A stretch of DNA of 64,000 nt from NCBI GenBank assembly GCA_013397695.1, contig VYZI01000423.1, forward strand, positions 62,001-126,000, given 5' to 3'. Positions 46,435 through 59,164 of the stretch are shown here, one piece after another (the stretch's first letter is position 1; the number at the start of each line of letters is the position of its first letter). The position numbers and the translations under genes are program-made. The DNA comes from Centropus unirufus (lineage: Eukaryota > Chordata > Aves > Cuculiformes > Centropidae). The notes under the pieces are model-generated. The model was not told where the DNA came from. It made no database searches and worked only from the letters and a program-made list of their open reading frames with translations.

Positions 46435-49400
46435 ATGGAGGTGCCGTATGTCCTTCTCTTAACTAGACTCGTAGCAGAAGTTGCCAGCAAATCTACTGAA
46501 ACTTCGGTAGGTACTTCATGGTTTTTGTCATGCTAGACATATAAATAAAAGGATGGATCATTTTCCTCTCACATTGCAGTTCATTGAATGCTTTCTAATT
46601 CAACAGAAATGACTTATACAGCTAGCAGTTGTTAACTGAAACTTTTACAGTGAGTAAATTTGCTATGGGGGCTGATTGCCTGTTAAAGCATTGAATTCTT
46701 CCTAGTTTCGTGCCTGTAGGTGAGCAGGGATGCAACAGATAATGCCTTGTGGAAAAAGCACCCTGGTGATCAAAACCTCCACTTTTCCAGGCTACCTGGC
46801 AGTTTAACTGCGATCTAATACACAGATAACCAAAAGTTAACTTCTCACATGGCTGAGAAGCTCTGAAGCAAATGCTGCTTCAAGTCACAGAAAAAGATCC
46901 TGCTTGCAGGAGAGTTTGACTGAGGAAACTTTTTAAGAAACTGGTCTTAAGCTTCTTATCTATAGATCTTCTGGCTCTTTCCTGTAGTCTGCCTCCCCAT
47001 GATGCACTAACAGTGTGAAGTCAGCCTGCTAATTTTAGTTTTGACAGTCGCAACCATTTCTCCTGATAGCTTTGATCTTTGTCACCCTTGGATTTGATGG
47101 GTTTTGCTTCTTAGCCGAATAATTCTGGCTGCTACATGTTGGATACCTTTAAGTTACTTACACAGCTGAATATAGATCTTGTTGCTTTTAACTGAGAATA
47201 CCTCATCCCTTTTAAGACTGATTTGACCTCCAGTGTTCTTTAGGGGAATGTTCCTGCACAGCTTTAAAAGATGTAGGAGTTTTGTGGCTTATTTTTCATG
47301 TACCAACTGTGAGAATGGATGTGTCCAAGTCTAGATGGGACATTACCAATATCTATCAAAAGAACCACAGTATTTCCAGCAACCATTTATCTCTGTTATG
47401 TGTAACTTGTAAATAATTTTGAAACTGGCTTTTATATAAACAAACAAAAATAAAAATACACTGTGTGCCTTCAGGAAAAGAGAAGTTATTCTTTTATATC
47501 AATGTTGAAGGAGGAAGGTTTTGTAGCTCTGGTGGATTGCTCTGCTGAATGTTATCAACACTTGCACTATGGGCATTCCATGAGAACTGGGTTTTGCTGG
47601 CCATTTTGCCAATACTATTTCTGAGCAAATCTGTTAGGGAATTTGTGTGATTCTGTGGGAAGGATATCTCCCCCTCTGAACTGTGCTTGTAATGTAGCCA
47701 CAAGTTTCACAAGGAGAGTTCTAAAATGGGTTTTGCGGCTTTGTTGACAGTAGAGAGTTTGTTCTCAAACTGTTAGTTTCAGTAGCAGCTGCCAAGTCAA
47801 AATCAGCTTGTGGTGCTTCTAGCTTGTGTTAAGTCACCATCCCTGGAGGTGTCTGGAAGACAAGTAGATGTACTTGAGGACATGGTCTAGTGGCAGACTT
47901 GGGGCAGGATCAATTGAATGGTGCCTATGATCTGAAAGGTCTTTTCCAGCCAAAACCGTTCTATGTTCTCCTTGTAAGTTTGCTTAATGCAAAAAGGAAA
48001 ACTTAGATCCTGGTTTAACTGCAGTTGCTGCCTTTCTGTTGCTTTTTCTGTAGATTTCTTTTTTGAAGCACTTTAGTAAACTTAAGAACTGTGCAAAATT
48101 TAACATAGTTTCTATTCTTAGGTTTCAGAAACAGAATGCTGTGTGGATATGTTGGATTCAAACAGTTCCTGTCCAGTAACCAACCAGTGCAGCCCAGGTA
48201 CACTGTGTCATTGTTTAATAAAAGTCAGGATTGTTTTTGTCAATTAACACCAAAACACAGTACCTGATTAACTGGGGAGTGCAAACCAAATAATTAGTGC
48301 ATGTACGTGCGGAAGTCTTTCTTCCTCTAGAAACACAAGGTAATGCTTCTTGTGCCTCACAAATGTTGTTCTTGCATGGTAAGGAGAATAGGCAATTATT
48401 AATAAGGTTATTTTTCTTTTTTGTTTAGTGTGCAGTTGGATTATGTAGGAGCTATTGTAAATGTTTAAAAGCCCTAAAAGCCCATATAATGAGTATAAAA
48501 AGCCAAAGTGCTGTAATGTGTCTATCTGAGGAATAATTTCCATATTGTCTTGTTAGCACAGAATGCCTCGTTCTTTCTTGTGCCATATACGCAGAGTTGT
48601 TTCCTTCTAAATGGAGCTAAAAAACTTATTTTGTTGCCCTCCAGCAGCAGCAGAAGGGTGGTCTTTTTTTAGAGCCATTTTATTTAAAATTGGAAAATAA
48701 AACCAGGCAAATGGCTTCAGAACCTGCAGTAACAAGAGAATTAGTGGCTTAAAAATTGGGGTCTGCTTCTGGGTTCAGTCATTTCCTTGTGACACTTGTT
48801 AAAGCATTTTAAGCCTATTTATTTCCACTGCTTCATTAGCTTCTCCAACTGTTGCTTCTTTGAATGCATTCACTTCTGCTTCTAAATGATCTTCGTTGCG
48901 GCATAAACAATTGTCTCCAAATTATGGGTTTGTGTTCTCTTAAATCTCACTGTAAACTGATAATCTACCAATGTCTTTGGTGTCAGATGGATGCTTTGAT
49001 GCTTCCTTCCTATTACTGTAGAAAGTCTTTGCCCTCACATTGGGCCTGTTTGTGTTTAGATTAAATGTCAGCTGTAATTTATTACTTTGGGCATCAAATG
49101 GGCTGCTTCTCTCAAAGGAAAACATAGCAGCAGAGCTGTTTCCAAATCAGCACCTTACTAATGGTTTGCTTTATGGGATAATTGATACCAGTTTGGCTCA
49201 CAGTCTATAGAACTGGATTGTAGCCAGCACAGTAAGTTTTCTTCCTTTAAGTGTAGTATGTAATATGATCCAGTAGGAATATCCTTCTAATCTTCGTGTC
49301 TCAAGCCTAAGCCTCAAGTGAAACCACCACTGCTTTACTGTATTAAATGGAGTTGTTATCAAAGATGTGCCCCAACATTTTTTCTTTTTCATAACAAAGA

Positions 49401-52400
49401 CAAAGCACTATGTGCATTTAAACATAAATTGAGAGATTTTAACATCAAAGGCACAGGCCATGATGAAAGTTTAATCAGTTTACAGCCTGCATGGTAGGGT
49501 GACTGATATAAAACACTCGCCATCTGTCACAGAATAGTTTAAACAGGCTTGGGTTCTTCTTAAAGTGAAACAGATACAGTACAATACTTGAGAGGACTGA
49601 AGCATGGGAAAAAGACTCTATTATGACAGTATCTGTAGTTTTAGCTTGCTGTGCTTCAAGTGATTGACTGTGGGGATGCCAGCATCATTTTATCCAAGCA
49701 TGCTCTTTCTAGTTCTTAGCATCTTCGTCCCTGCGTACTTCTGTTTTAAATACTGTTTTCAAAATGGCATTAAATTTTGTTTTGATAGTTGATGACCTCT
49801 GAAAATAGACAGGGAAATTCTGGTTCTGTTTGTTTTAGTGCTGTTGGGGGTAGTTACAGGTTGTTCGACGCTTCTGATTTTACTCAAAACTAAAACGTGT
49901 GAAGCAGTGAATGGAGCAAGGTTGAAATTGCCCCCCTGAGAGTCATTTGTTTGAAGCTCTTTCTCCCTTTTGGCGCTTGAAAGATTACATTTTTTTCTAG
50001 AATAAACAGAAATAAATATATTAAAAAATATACAAAACAGATGTTTAAATGGGAGAGCAAAGAGGGGGAATTTGTGTTGCATTTGCCTCTTTCTGAAGAC
50101 ACCGAAATTTGTCCAGTGTTGCTTTTGTTGTTTTCAAACCTCTGTAAATCTTATTCTTACACAGGCTGTTACAGACGATGGAATGAGGATGGTAGCAGTA
50201 GCTGCATTAAATGCAAAAATGAAACCCTTCCTGTTTCTTCTGTTTACAATCTGACTGAATGCAGAAATAGTGAGTCATTTACCATCCCTTTACTTTAATG
50301 GGTGGTTTTTTGTGTTGAAATCTCTTACTGCATGGGTGGTCCAGCAAAAACTGTTCAAGAGGGCATTTCGTGGGAGAAATCCAGATTATGATGCAATTTC
50401 ATGTAATTGCTCAGAAGTATGATAGCATTTTACTAAGATTTTCAAGAAATCTGTAGGTTTAGTCTGATTTTAAAAAAAATTCTTTTTATTACAGCTGGTA
50501 TCAGAGGGATGAATTTCCAAATGAATATAAGCACTGTAACTCCTTTCATACAGAACATAGGTGAGTAAATGGAAAGAGTTGTTGGGTGCAGGCTTTGTGA
50601 TTATTCACTGTGTACCAGCCACTTCATGACATGGCATTTGAAACAAGTTCTAAAATATGGTTTTCTGTAGCATAGTTTTTATTCTAAAAGTAGCGGCCTT
50701 TTTTACTTACTCTGTTGGGTTCTCAACGTCATTCTTTTATCAGTCTTGGAGTTCAATTTTGAGGTAACCCTATCTTCCTGACCTTTCATCTTGTCCAGTT
50801 GACCTTGAAGTGATTTTTCTGGTGCAAATTGAGCTGATTATTTATGAAACCTCATAATGTGTGTTTTGAGCCTTACGCTTCAGGAGTTGTGGGTTTTAGG
50901 GCTGAGGCAACATGTTATTGTTCTCACATCTTGGTCAGCCTTTCTATAGGTTGTTTTTATCACTACTAACCGATCATTACTGTCCAAAATCCTAAAAATA
51001 CATGTTTGACACTGAGAATAATGCAAGGCGAGAATATTCAGGTTGTGCATTGCACGTTTCAAGAGAAAGGATAGAAAGTGATTTAGTGTTACAGGGTGAG
51101 TGCTTATCAGTGCTCTTAAGAAGGAAAGCGAAGCATCCATGTCAGATTTGGGTGCTCCTGATCCCTTGCGAACAGTTGCCTTGTGTGTATACTTGCCTTG
51201 AAGTATCTGTTGCTCTTCAGAATGTGGACCTCTCAAAGCAGAGCTTGTCAGAGATCTGTTGTCAGCTTGACTGCAACAAGATAATAAACAACTTTTGTTT
51301 CTTAAGGCTTGCTCTTTGGGATTATTATCTTAAATAAATAAACCAGCAAAATAAATATGCAGGGTTTGGGGTTTTTTTTGGCAGGGAAACTGAAATAAAG
51401 GAGAGGGAGGGCACCTTTTGCTAATTGCCTCCTTGGGATGGTTTCTGTCAGTCTTTTGTGGAAAACATAATGCTGGGTGTCCTGTACCAGTGGTGTATTG
51501 TCTGTTGACAAGTCCTGTCTTAGGAGCCTTCATTTAAGGAAGAGAAGAACAATATTAATGTTGAGTGCCTGTTGGTTTTGAAGGTCTTATAAGAAACTGT
51601 GGATTCAAAATTTGTGGCTATGTTCAGGAAAGTAGAAACTAAGACTTCCCTGACATTTAGCAGGTGGGGCTGGAGAAGTTCTTCATACAAGAAAGTGAGT
51701 ATTGAAAGATCTCTGCAAATGTTTCAGTGAGGTCTGTCTGTACTGAAAAAAACCACCCACTGTTTTTCCATCGATAAATATCAGGAAGTTAGTCTTTATC
51801 TTTTGTTCAACCCTCGTATTAGTAAAGATTTCTAATGAATAACAGCCTTTTCCCTCTCTTTCTTACATATATTTTGTTTTTGTGCAGGGGGCCCAGAAGT
51901 GGCAGCCTCTCTCATCTTAGGGACATTTTTCATCAGTTTATTCCTGATTCTGTCCGTTGCTTCTTTCTTCTACCTCAAGCGTGCCAATAAACTTCCTAAT
52001 GTTTTCTACAGAAGAAACAAAGGTAAAAAAACTCTAATTGTCTATTTAAGCCCCAAAGTTTTGCCCTTCACTCAGTTTCTTAATTTGAAACCTTTTTAAT
52101 TACTTCATGCCAATGTTCTAGCTTGTGTAGCTTCTGCGATCTCTTTTGATCATCTAAAGCAATGCAGACTCACGAAAGGCTTTCTCCTGTTGTTTTTACC
52201 ATACCACAACTTCATGGCAGGGAAGGGGGTGTTCTCAGATCAAGTGTGCATAGGTGCTCATTGCACAGCGTCTCACAATAACCCCGCTGATGTTTTTTTG
52301 AGCTTTCATAGATTTGCCAGAGTGCAATACCTGACATGAGTTGTTACTAAATATTAGATATCTGATTTGAAAAAGGGAAGAAACAAATCAGTTGGCAGTT

Positions 52401-55400
52401 TTTTGCACAGAGGGCATTTTTATAGGACTTTAATAATACTTGTTTATTTCAGTACATGAAATGCCAGACATTTATAAAGCCTTACAGAAAGCACTTGTTC
52501 ATTCTTGGTTTAGAGAGAAGGGAACTGTAATACTAAAGGGCAGTGAACTTACCATGGAGGTGTCAGCAGCAGGAGAAGGGGAATGGAATCTGAGGTTTCT
52601 CATTATTACCCTACTCATTCAACTGTGTTTGCCCTCTAAATGCAGGATTTACTGCGGCTTGGAAGAGCTACCTGCTGGATTATGTGTTTTTAAATAAAAC
52701 ACCCCTTAGCTTTTCCTATTATAATATATTCTTTATTTCTGACATTCCCATTGTTGAGAAATGAAGCTGTGTGATTAAAATTCAGTGATGTAACTTCATG
52801 CCAAAGTAATCCCAGAAAAGTTAAAGCAAGAACACCTGTGACATGCTTAGCTGTAGGGTGCTGAGACTTTATGTAGACATCTGGCTCTTTGAGATGCTTT
52901 GGTTTCTGTGCAGTCATTCTGTGCCCACATCTCACTGGTCTTTGGTTTCTGAGAGGTGGTGAGCAAAATACATGGAAGATGATCTTTCCTTTTTGCCGAT
53001 GTTCTGCCTGAAGCTGGGACTGATCTGTCTCCCCTCTTCTATGCAATCACTTTGAATGTTTCCTTTCACCACCTCTAGCACAGCATTTGCTGTGTTAGAG
53101 CTCCTTCTGTTGAAGACAAGCTGTTTACTGGTTAGGAGGACTATTTGTTTACCAGACCTGTTATTTTCATTCATGTCTTACAGGACTGACCTCCAGCTAA
53201 ACTATCACAATAGAAATAAGCTTAAAAAGAGAGAAACAAGGGGTGGGTGAAGCAATGAAATTCTGTTGGTTGGCTAAGAATCTAGTCATAGTGACTTCAT
53301 GGAACATCAAATTTCCAGTCTCTGCTATCATTTCATGTAAAAGTACACAACGGTGTCTACTAAACTGATTAGTGCCCAGGAACTGCGAGTGTCCTAATCA
53401 CAACTGCCATATCGAAACATCTAGATTGCTTTTGTGTGTGTCTTCAAGTCAATTTTGTTAGTACAAGATTGTCCTTCAGCTCTTAAGTGGGTTGAGAGCT
53501 CTTGTGCTATGACATTTTTAAGCTGGCAGGACACCCAGATCTCTGAGGTTTCACTGGTAGTCATCAGTCTTCCACATTTTATACTGATAGTTCACTCCAG
53601 TCCAGCATGCTGTAGTGTTGACATCCTCCTTTGAAGGAGGAACTTTAGAAATAATTCTCTGGTGCATTAGCATGTGTTGGCCTGACAGAATGAAAGCTAA
53701 TGATCATCATGTAGGCCATGAAGGCAGTAGGGTCTTGTAGAAAAGGATTGCATCTATCACTGCTCAGTTGTTTTCATACTGCCTTTTTCTGGTAGTTTGC
53801 TCAAAGGGCCATTTTTCCTGTTGAAGCAGCCTCACACTACAGAGACATTGCTGGGACTACCTTCCCTGAAAGCAAAATAAGCCATTCCTGGAGACGTTTG
53901 CAACCCTTTGTCTCTACTAATTGGATTTCTGAATGTTCTGATCTGGTTTAGTAGTCTTTGTAACAAAACTACTTTTTAACAATAGAACTATTCTGTTGCA
54001 TGTGTGTATTTGTAAAAAAATTAGCAGTTCTGATCTTCCAGATTAATGGTTGGTGTCTCTCTCTTTCAGCGTCTGTTCTCCAGCCTAGTGAAACAGTAAG
54101 TAAATTTTTTCCTTCTTAATAGGAGCACACAAGCAAAAAATATCAAGTAAATGATAACTTAGTATTAATAATTCATTACCAGCTAGGTAATCTGATGTAT
54201 GAGAGACTGAAATAAAATTAAAAGATGTTTTGGGGGGGGTCTTTGCCCAAACTGGAGTAGTGAAAAATTAATACTGACCACGTGGATTCTGTTCTATTAA
54301 CATTAACCAAGAAAGACTGTGTGCGCAGTAAATAGTATTGGAACCCTAAAACGTTCCTGTATTTGTTTTTTTTAATGAGAGACTGAAGAGCAAAGTTGCT
54401 TTGTTTGACATGATCATTCTTCTGTTATGCAGGCATCCATGATTCCTCCCCCAGCTTCTTCAGGTGAGGAACTTTTCTCTGGGCCATGCTGCTACAAATA
54501 TTTCACCTGTTGGCTTTGCTTTTATGCGGCTCCTTATTGAAAAGCAGGGAAACAGTCTCAAAGTGGGTATGCTAAGAACACACAGCAAGTCAAAGCAATT
54601 ACCTGTAAAGCCTTGTATAGAACTGTGGAGTCTGTTGAAGGGACAGAAATCCAATTAAATCTGTCTAGTAGACCTTTTAGATGGGATTTATGGCTTTAAT
54701 TAATGTAGGCATACAGTATTGATGGAGTACTTTGTGTTAAAATAGATCTTTGACAGCTCCTAAAATAGATCTTTGAATTCTCTCTCCTAATAGCAAAGTC
54801 TTACAAGTAGATGCAATATTTCTTCATAAGGGCTCAAAAATAAATTATTCAATCTGGGACCTATTTCCAGCATTGGAATTTTTTTGGCAGTGCCAGGCTG
54901 GCTCATTTTCAGGCTTGCTGAGTTGAAGCTTATCAGCTTCTTGAAACAAGTAACACAAACTGTTTGGAATATAGTGTTTTGTGTGTGTAGTGGAGGGGGT
55001 GTTCATACATTCGCTCTTTTTGTCAAGGTGGATTTTTAATATGTGTGAAACTCTGGCAGAAATTTATGTTTTGGAAGATTTAATCTAATGAGCTTGTCTG
55101 TGTTCCTCCCCTGTTTCTCATAATTTCAACCTATAAATATAACTGAAGTTCATACTCTGTTCTGCTGGTTTAGACCAGATCTGGGTAATCCAAGGGTAAA
55201 AATTTGCTTTTTGGTGGGCCTCTAAATTTGTGCTGCTACTTGGAAATAGCACACGTCATTCTTCTGTTGTTAATGAGCCAGTGAGAGCCTAATAAAGCAG
55301 GAAACATCTAAATGCAGCTCTCCCAAAATGTATATTTAAAAGAGCAACAGATTCTGCCAAATCGAGGGATTCTTTGCAGTGTCTCTTATCACCCAACAAG

Positions 55401-56313
55401 GCTTGAAAATAAGTAGGTAGTAAAGAATGTATTTTGCAAATGAGAGAAAATTTCCTGTACCTATATATAAAATTAATTCAGAGTGGCTAGGAAAGTCAGT
55501 TTATTTGGGCAGGATAATACAGTAAAATATCTTATCTCTATGCTTGATCCATCTACTTTCAAGACGATGACAGAACTCCTGGTGCCTTAAAAGCCAGACA
55601 GACTAAATCTTCTAAGAACTAAAGAAATAACAGCTTTCTAAGTTCAGCAGAATTACTGGTCTCAACTTCCATATGTGCTTAGGCCTATTTAAATAAGAGA
55701 GTATGATTAATATTTAATTTTTATTAATGCAGTCTTTAACTTTTAAACATTTTAGATGTGTTCCTAACTTGGTCTGGGTCTCGATGTTAACCTGACAGCC
55801 AGTGCTGCTTGTGAGGAGTCTTCATTTCTTTACCTTAATTTATATGTCTGTTTAAAAAACAGAATGCAGTTGTAGGGTTATTTTGTTAGGGCTGAAAATG
55901 GAAAACCACACTTTCAAATAATGGAAATGCCATTTTGCAATGAGCACCTTGTTTAGTAGACCATTAGAAACTTGTTTTAGAAATTTATTTGTGGACTTTT
56001 TCTCTGAGCTCTGTGCAGGGTTTTTGTGGTTTGGTTTTGTTTGGGGTTTTTTTTGTTTGTTTGGTGGTTTTATTTTTTTTGTTTGTTAGTTGTTTTTTTT
56101 TAAGGTCCAGAATGACTTTGGTTACCTGGTAATTGTTGGATAGCATGGGGAACTTATGAATTAAAGGATGCTTAAAGAGCAGGTGCTAATGATGTTTCTG
56201 TGCCCACTGTTTCAGTTCGGAAGCCACGATATGTCAGACGAGAACGGTCATTAGTGACGTCTACATCTGCTGCTATGATCTCTTCTTCCGAAACCAGGGT
56301 CAGCAATGTTTAG
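46435..56313 (+). CDS. C1orf159: C1orf159 orthologue, single-pass membrane protein of unknown function
   Basis: Eight coding exons with consistent phases: 46435-46506 (exon starts 46416), 48122-48197, 50165-50269, 50495-50560, 51888-52022, 54070-54095, 54433-54463 and 56216-56313 (stop TAG). They give 202 residues. Residues 1-~17 form a signal peptide (MEVPYVLLLTRLVAEVA). The ectodomain to ~110 holds eight cysteines (ECC, SSC, NQC, GCYRRW, SSSC, IKC, TEC) and N-glycosylation sites NSS, NET, NLT and NIS. Residues ~111-136 form the membrane helix (SLILGTFFISLFLILSVASF), followed by YLKR, FYRRNK, SMIPPP and VRKPRYVRRER and ending SNV. VASKS, ECCVD, GCYRRWN, YRRNKA, MIPPP, RKPRYVRRER and the SNV end are shared with human C1orf159. 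The start has a good context (G at -3, G at +4). Function is not known. Confidence 0.93.
47835..47970 (+). mobile_element. CR1 3' fragment in C1orf159 intron
   Basis: CACCATCCCTGGAGGTGTCT, GAGGACATGGTCTAGTGGCA and AAAGGTCTTTTCCAGCCAAA followed by CCGTTCTATG, in sense orientation. Confidence 0.85.
52023..54069 (+). other. C1orf159: C1orf159 intron before the 26-bp microexon
   Basis: About 2 kb with no further exon or repeat that I can support. The next exon, 54070-54095, is only 26 bp and was recognised from flanking splice sites and the ALQP-like peptide it encodes. Confidence 0.6.
54464..56215 (+). other. C1orf159: Last intron of C1orf159
   Basis: About 1.75 kb. It contains a 23-bp direct duplication (TAAAATAGATCTTTGA units near 54739 and 54761) and a G/T-rich low-complexity tract (56019-56105), but no coding exon. 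Confidence 0.6.
56019..56105. repeat. G/T low-complexity tract
   Basis: T runs and GTTTG repeats across about 87 bases, about 110 bp upstream of the last C1orf159 exon. Confidence 0.85.
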
Positions 56314-58880
56314 CCTTCTTTTGGACTGAGGACTTTATAGCCGTACACAGTGTTGAAGAAACTTTTTCTGAACCCACTGAAGTGCCAGGAAAACTTTGCA
56401 AGGAGCTGACCTAAGTGGAAGCCAAATTACTGTGTCAAAGGGTTTGTGCCAAATGTTAGCAGAGGAATGACCCAATGCAAAGATTCTGATGATGGGTGAC
56501 ATCCAGTTCAGTTAATTGCTTTGGTGATCTCAAGATGCACTATTCCAGCTCTGTGGGTTCATTTGTCTCCTACAGATGCTGTATTTAAAGAATCTGCCTT
56601 TCTTTGGTACACTTTCAGTTTTGGCAAGAAGTCCTTCCCATGTCATGATGTGTTCTGTGTCCCCAGAACTGAACGTCTCAGTGCTGCAGGCCAAGACAAG
56701 ATACTGGGGTCAGCCAAGGATGGGGACTTGTTTGAAGGACCCACTTGTAAATGCATACACTAAGTGCCACAGCTCTAACGTTGTAGGACAATATAACACT
56801 TACCATGCAGTATCCTTCTGAAGCAAAAAAGATGTCTCCTGGAGCATCCTCTTCAGCTTATTATATAGCTGACCTTGGTTTTCAACTGTGATTGTAGATA
56901 CACTGTCCAGATACTGTTCCTGGTGCTTTTGAAGGCTGTGGACAGTAAGGGTCCAATTCCAAGTGCGGGAACTTGTTGGGAAGTTTTTCCAATTGGCTTC
57001 AGCTCAGTCATTGGGTAAAGAGTCATTTTCCCTGGCTTTGTAACTGATAGGCTGCAGGACAGGCATAGCAAAGAGTGTTTCTGCTACCTGCCTTCCCTTA
57101 GCTCAGCAGCTGAAGGGAAATCATGATTCCAGCAGGGCAGCCGTTAGACAAGTCACTGGGTATTGAGATGGACTGGAGAGATCAGGAGAATTTCTGCCAA
57201 TGCAATAAGGGGTTTCTTTGATCAAGCCCTTCATTAACATGCCTGACATCTGCAGGCCAGCACCTTATGACAGATGAACAAGGATTTAGTTGTTGGAAAG
57301 TGCCAGCCTAAATAGCCCCCGTTCTCGAAGTTCTTGCCCATCTCATGCCAGCTGTGTGGCTGAGGAGTCGTTTTGTCAGGAAATTAAAATAACTGTAAAA
57401 TCTTTTTGGAGCTAGGTTATCCTTTACCAATTTTTTTCCTGGCATGGTTGACTCTGTTGCCATGTGAACCCATAATGGGCACAGCGGACTGGGTGTAAGA
57501 ATGGGTGACTGGGAGGGAAGTGGAAAACCCAAGGTTGCTAAATTGGTTGAAGTGTCACTGTCACCATATGGGAAATTATAACTATGCAGCTTGTGTGTTC
57601 CCACCTACCTGCATTGCTATTGCCTGGTTTGGTTCAGCTGGCACTCCATTATGGGTCCGTGCTCCTAAAATAGACTACTTGGAAGCTCAGCATCCACTGG
57701 CATGAACATAAACTGGAACAGTTGGTTCTCTTTTCTGGGAAAATGTGAGCATAGCTGTCTTGAGCTGACTTGACACCCATATGGAGAGTCCAAACCTTGC
57801 GATAAAGATTCTCTGTTCTCCATGGTTAAAAGTTTATTCAAAGCTAAAAGATGAGAACTGGGGTGGAAGGAGCTATATTTGTCTCATTGAATAGACCTGG
57901 GTTTATGTAAGCTTCAGTGCAGTTTTGTTTACTTCTGTCTCCCTCTTTACAATGGAATGACATCTCTCGTAGCATCCAAACAAGCTAAAGATTAGGGATA
58001 AAGAACAAATCAAACCCTGAACTGCTGTATGGAGAAACTTTAAGATTTTATTTATCATTGTGACAGAAAGACAATTTTTGTTCTACTGGGCAAACGTAAA
58101 GACGGCAGTCGATGCCATTTGGAGACCCTTCAGCTTTTCCTACAAAATGTGCTTTATAGTTCCCATGTTCCAAGTTCAGGAGGAAGCAGGTTCACTTCTA
58201 TCATTTTCATGGGTTTTTTGTCTTCATGCTGCTGTGATTTTTCACAGGTATAGAAATTATGTCTTCAGATCATAGGTTTTTCCTGAACTTAGTTCCTTGA
58301 TATTTTCCTAACTGCTAAGAAAAAGGAGTAACTATGCAACTCATGCCAAGAAACTGCACCTTTGAAAGCAGGGACTTTCTGCTTGTGACTGTCAGTGATA
58401 GTGCATTCTCGTATCGCTTAGTTACTGATATGTTCTTTCTACACAAATCCTTGGAGGATCTTTCCTATCGTTGTTCTGTCTGAACCCTCTTATCCCTCAA
58501 GTGCATATGGTAACATGTCAAGAATCTAATGGTCTGACTTCTGTGCAGTCAAGTTCTTCTCAATAACCCCTCTCTCTTCCTCTTCCCAACCCCTGCAAAC
58601 TCTTTGAAATGCAGCAGATATTTTTACTGTCCTTTGTTTCAGGAACCATTCAGTTTTTGGGTTTGCTGTCTGATGCAGTGGACTCCTGGTCTAAACAGCT
58701 TCTCCTTTGTTTGCACTGTTGAATTAAATATATAATGTGTTGTTTTGGTTTCCATCTCCCTTCAAAATTGTAATACATACCTATGTATTTTAAAAAATTG
58801 GCTTTAATGAATCCTGATATTTAATGTATTTGTATATTTTTAAATTGTGCCAAAATAAACATATTTGAGCTTTTTTTTTT
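56314..58880 (+). other. C1orf159: C1orf159 3' UTR
   Basis: About 2.5 kb between the TAG and the AATAAA at 58854. No coding features are present; the short open frames are incidental. A second AATAAA at 59135 could extend it. Confidence 0.7.
58854..58859 (+). terminator. C1orf159: Main poly(A) signal of C1orf159
   Basis: AATAAA followed by a T10 run within 20 bases, at the end of an AT-rich 3' UTR. Confidence 0.75.
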
Positions 58881-59009
58881 AATGACTATGGGGGTCATTC
58901 ATGTTTCCTTTTCAAGCACAGAATGAGGGGAGCAAAATTAGCACCTGAAGTAGGTCATTGTGTGAGCTCATATGGTATGTTATAGTTAAAAAGAAACTTG
59001 AATGATGCT

Positions 59010-59075
59010 GCCCGGCTCTACAGCGGGAGAGCCGGGCTGTGCCTTCACACCTTGTAACCATGTGGCAAAAGCCAC
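59010..59075 (+). other. Two consecutive hairpins after C1orf159
   Basis: GCCCGGCTCT (59010-59019) and AGAGCCGGGC (59028-59037) pair perfectly over 10 bp with an 8-base loop. GTGGC-AAAA-GCCAC (59062-59075) forms a second stem of 5 bp. The first is strikingly GC-rich for its AT-rich surroundings. No known RNA family is recognised. Confidence 0.6.
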
Positions 59076-59134
59076 CCTTAGCAGCTTTACCTGTAGTGGC
59101 ACGAAAGTCACTCTTTGGCAGCGAATGTAACTTT

Positions 59135-59140
59135 AATAAA
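59135..59140 (+). terminator. Possible distal poly(A) signal
   Basis: AATAAA about 280 bp after the main signal, beyond two GC hairpins. Use is unproven. Confidence 0.35.
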
Positions 59141-59164
59141 TGACAGAATTGTTACTTCAGTTAA

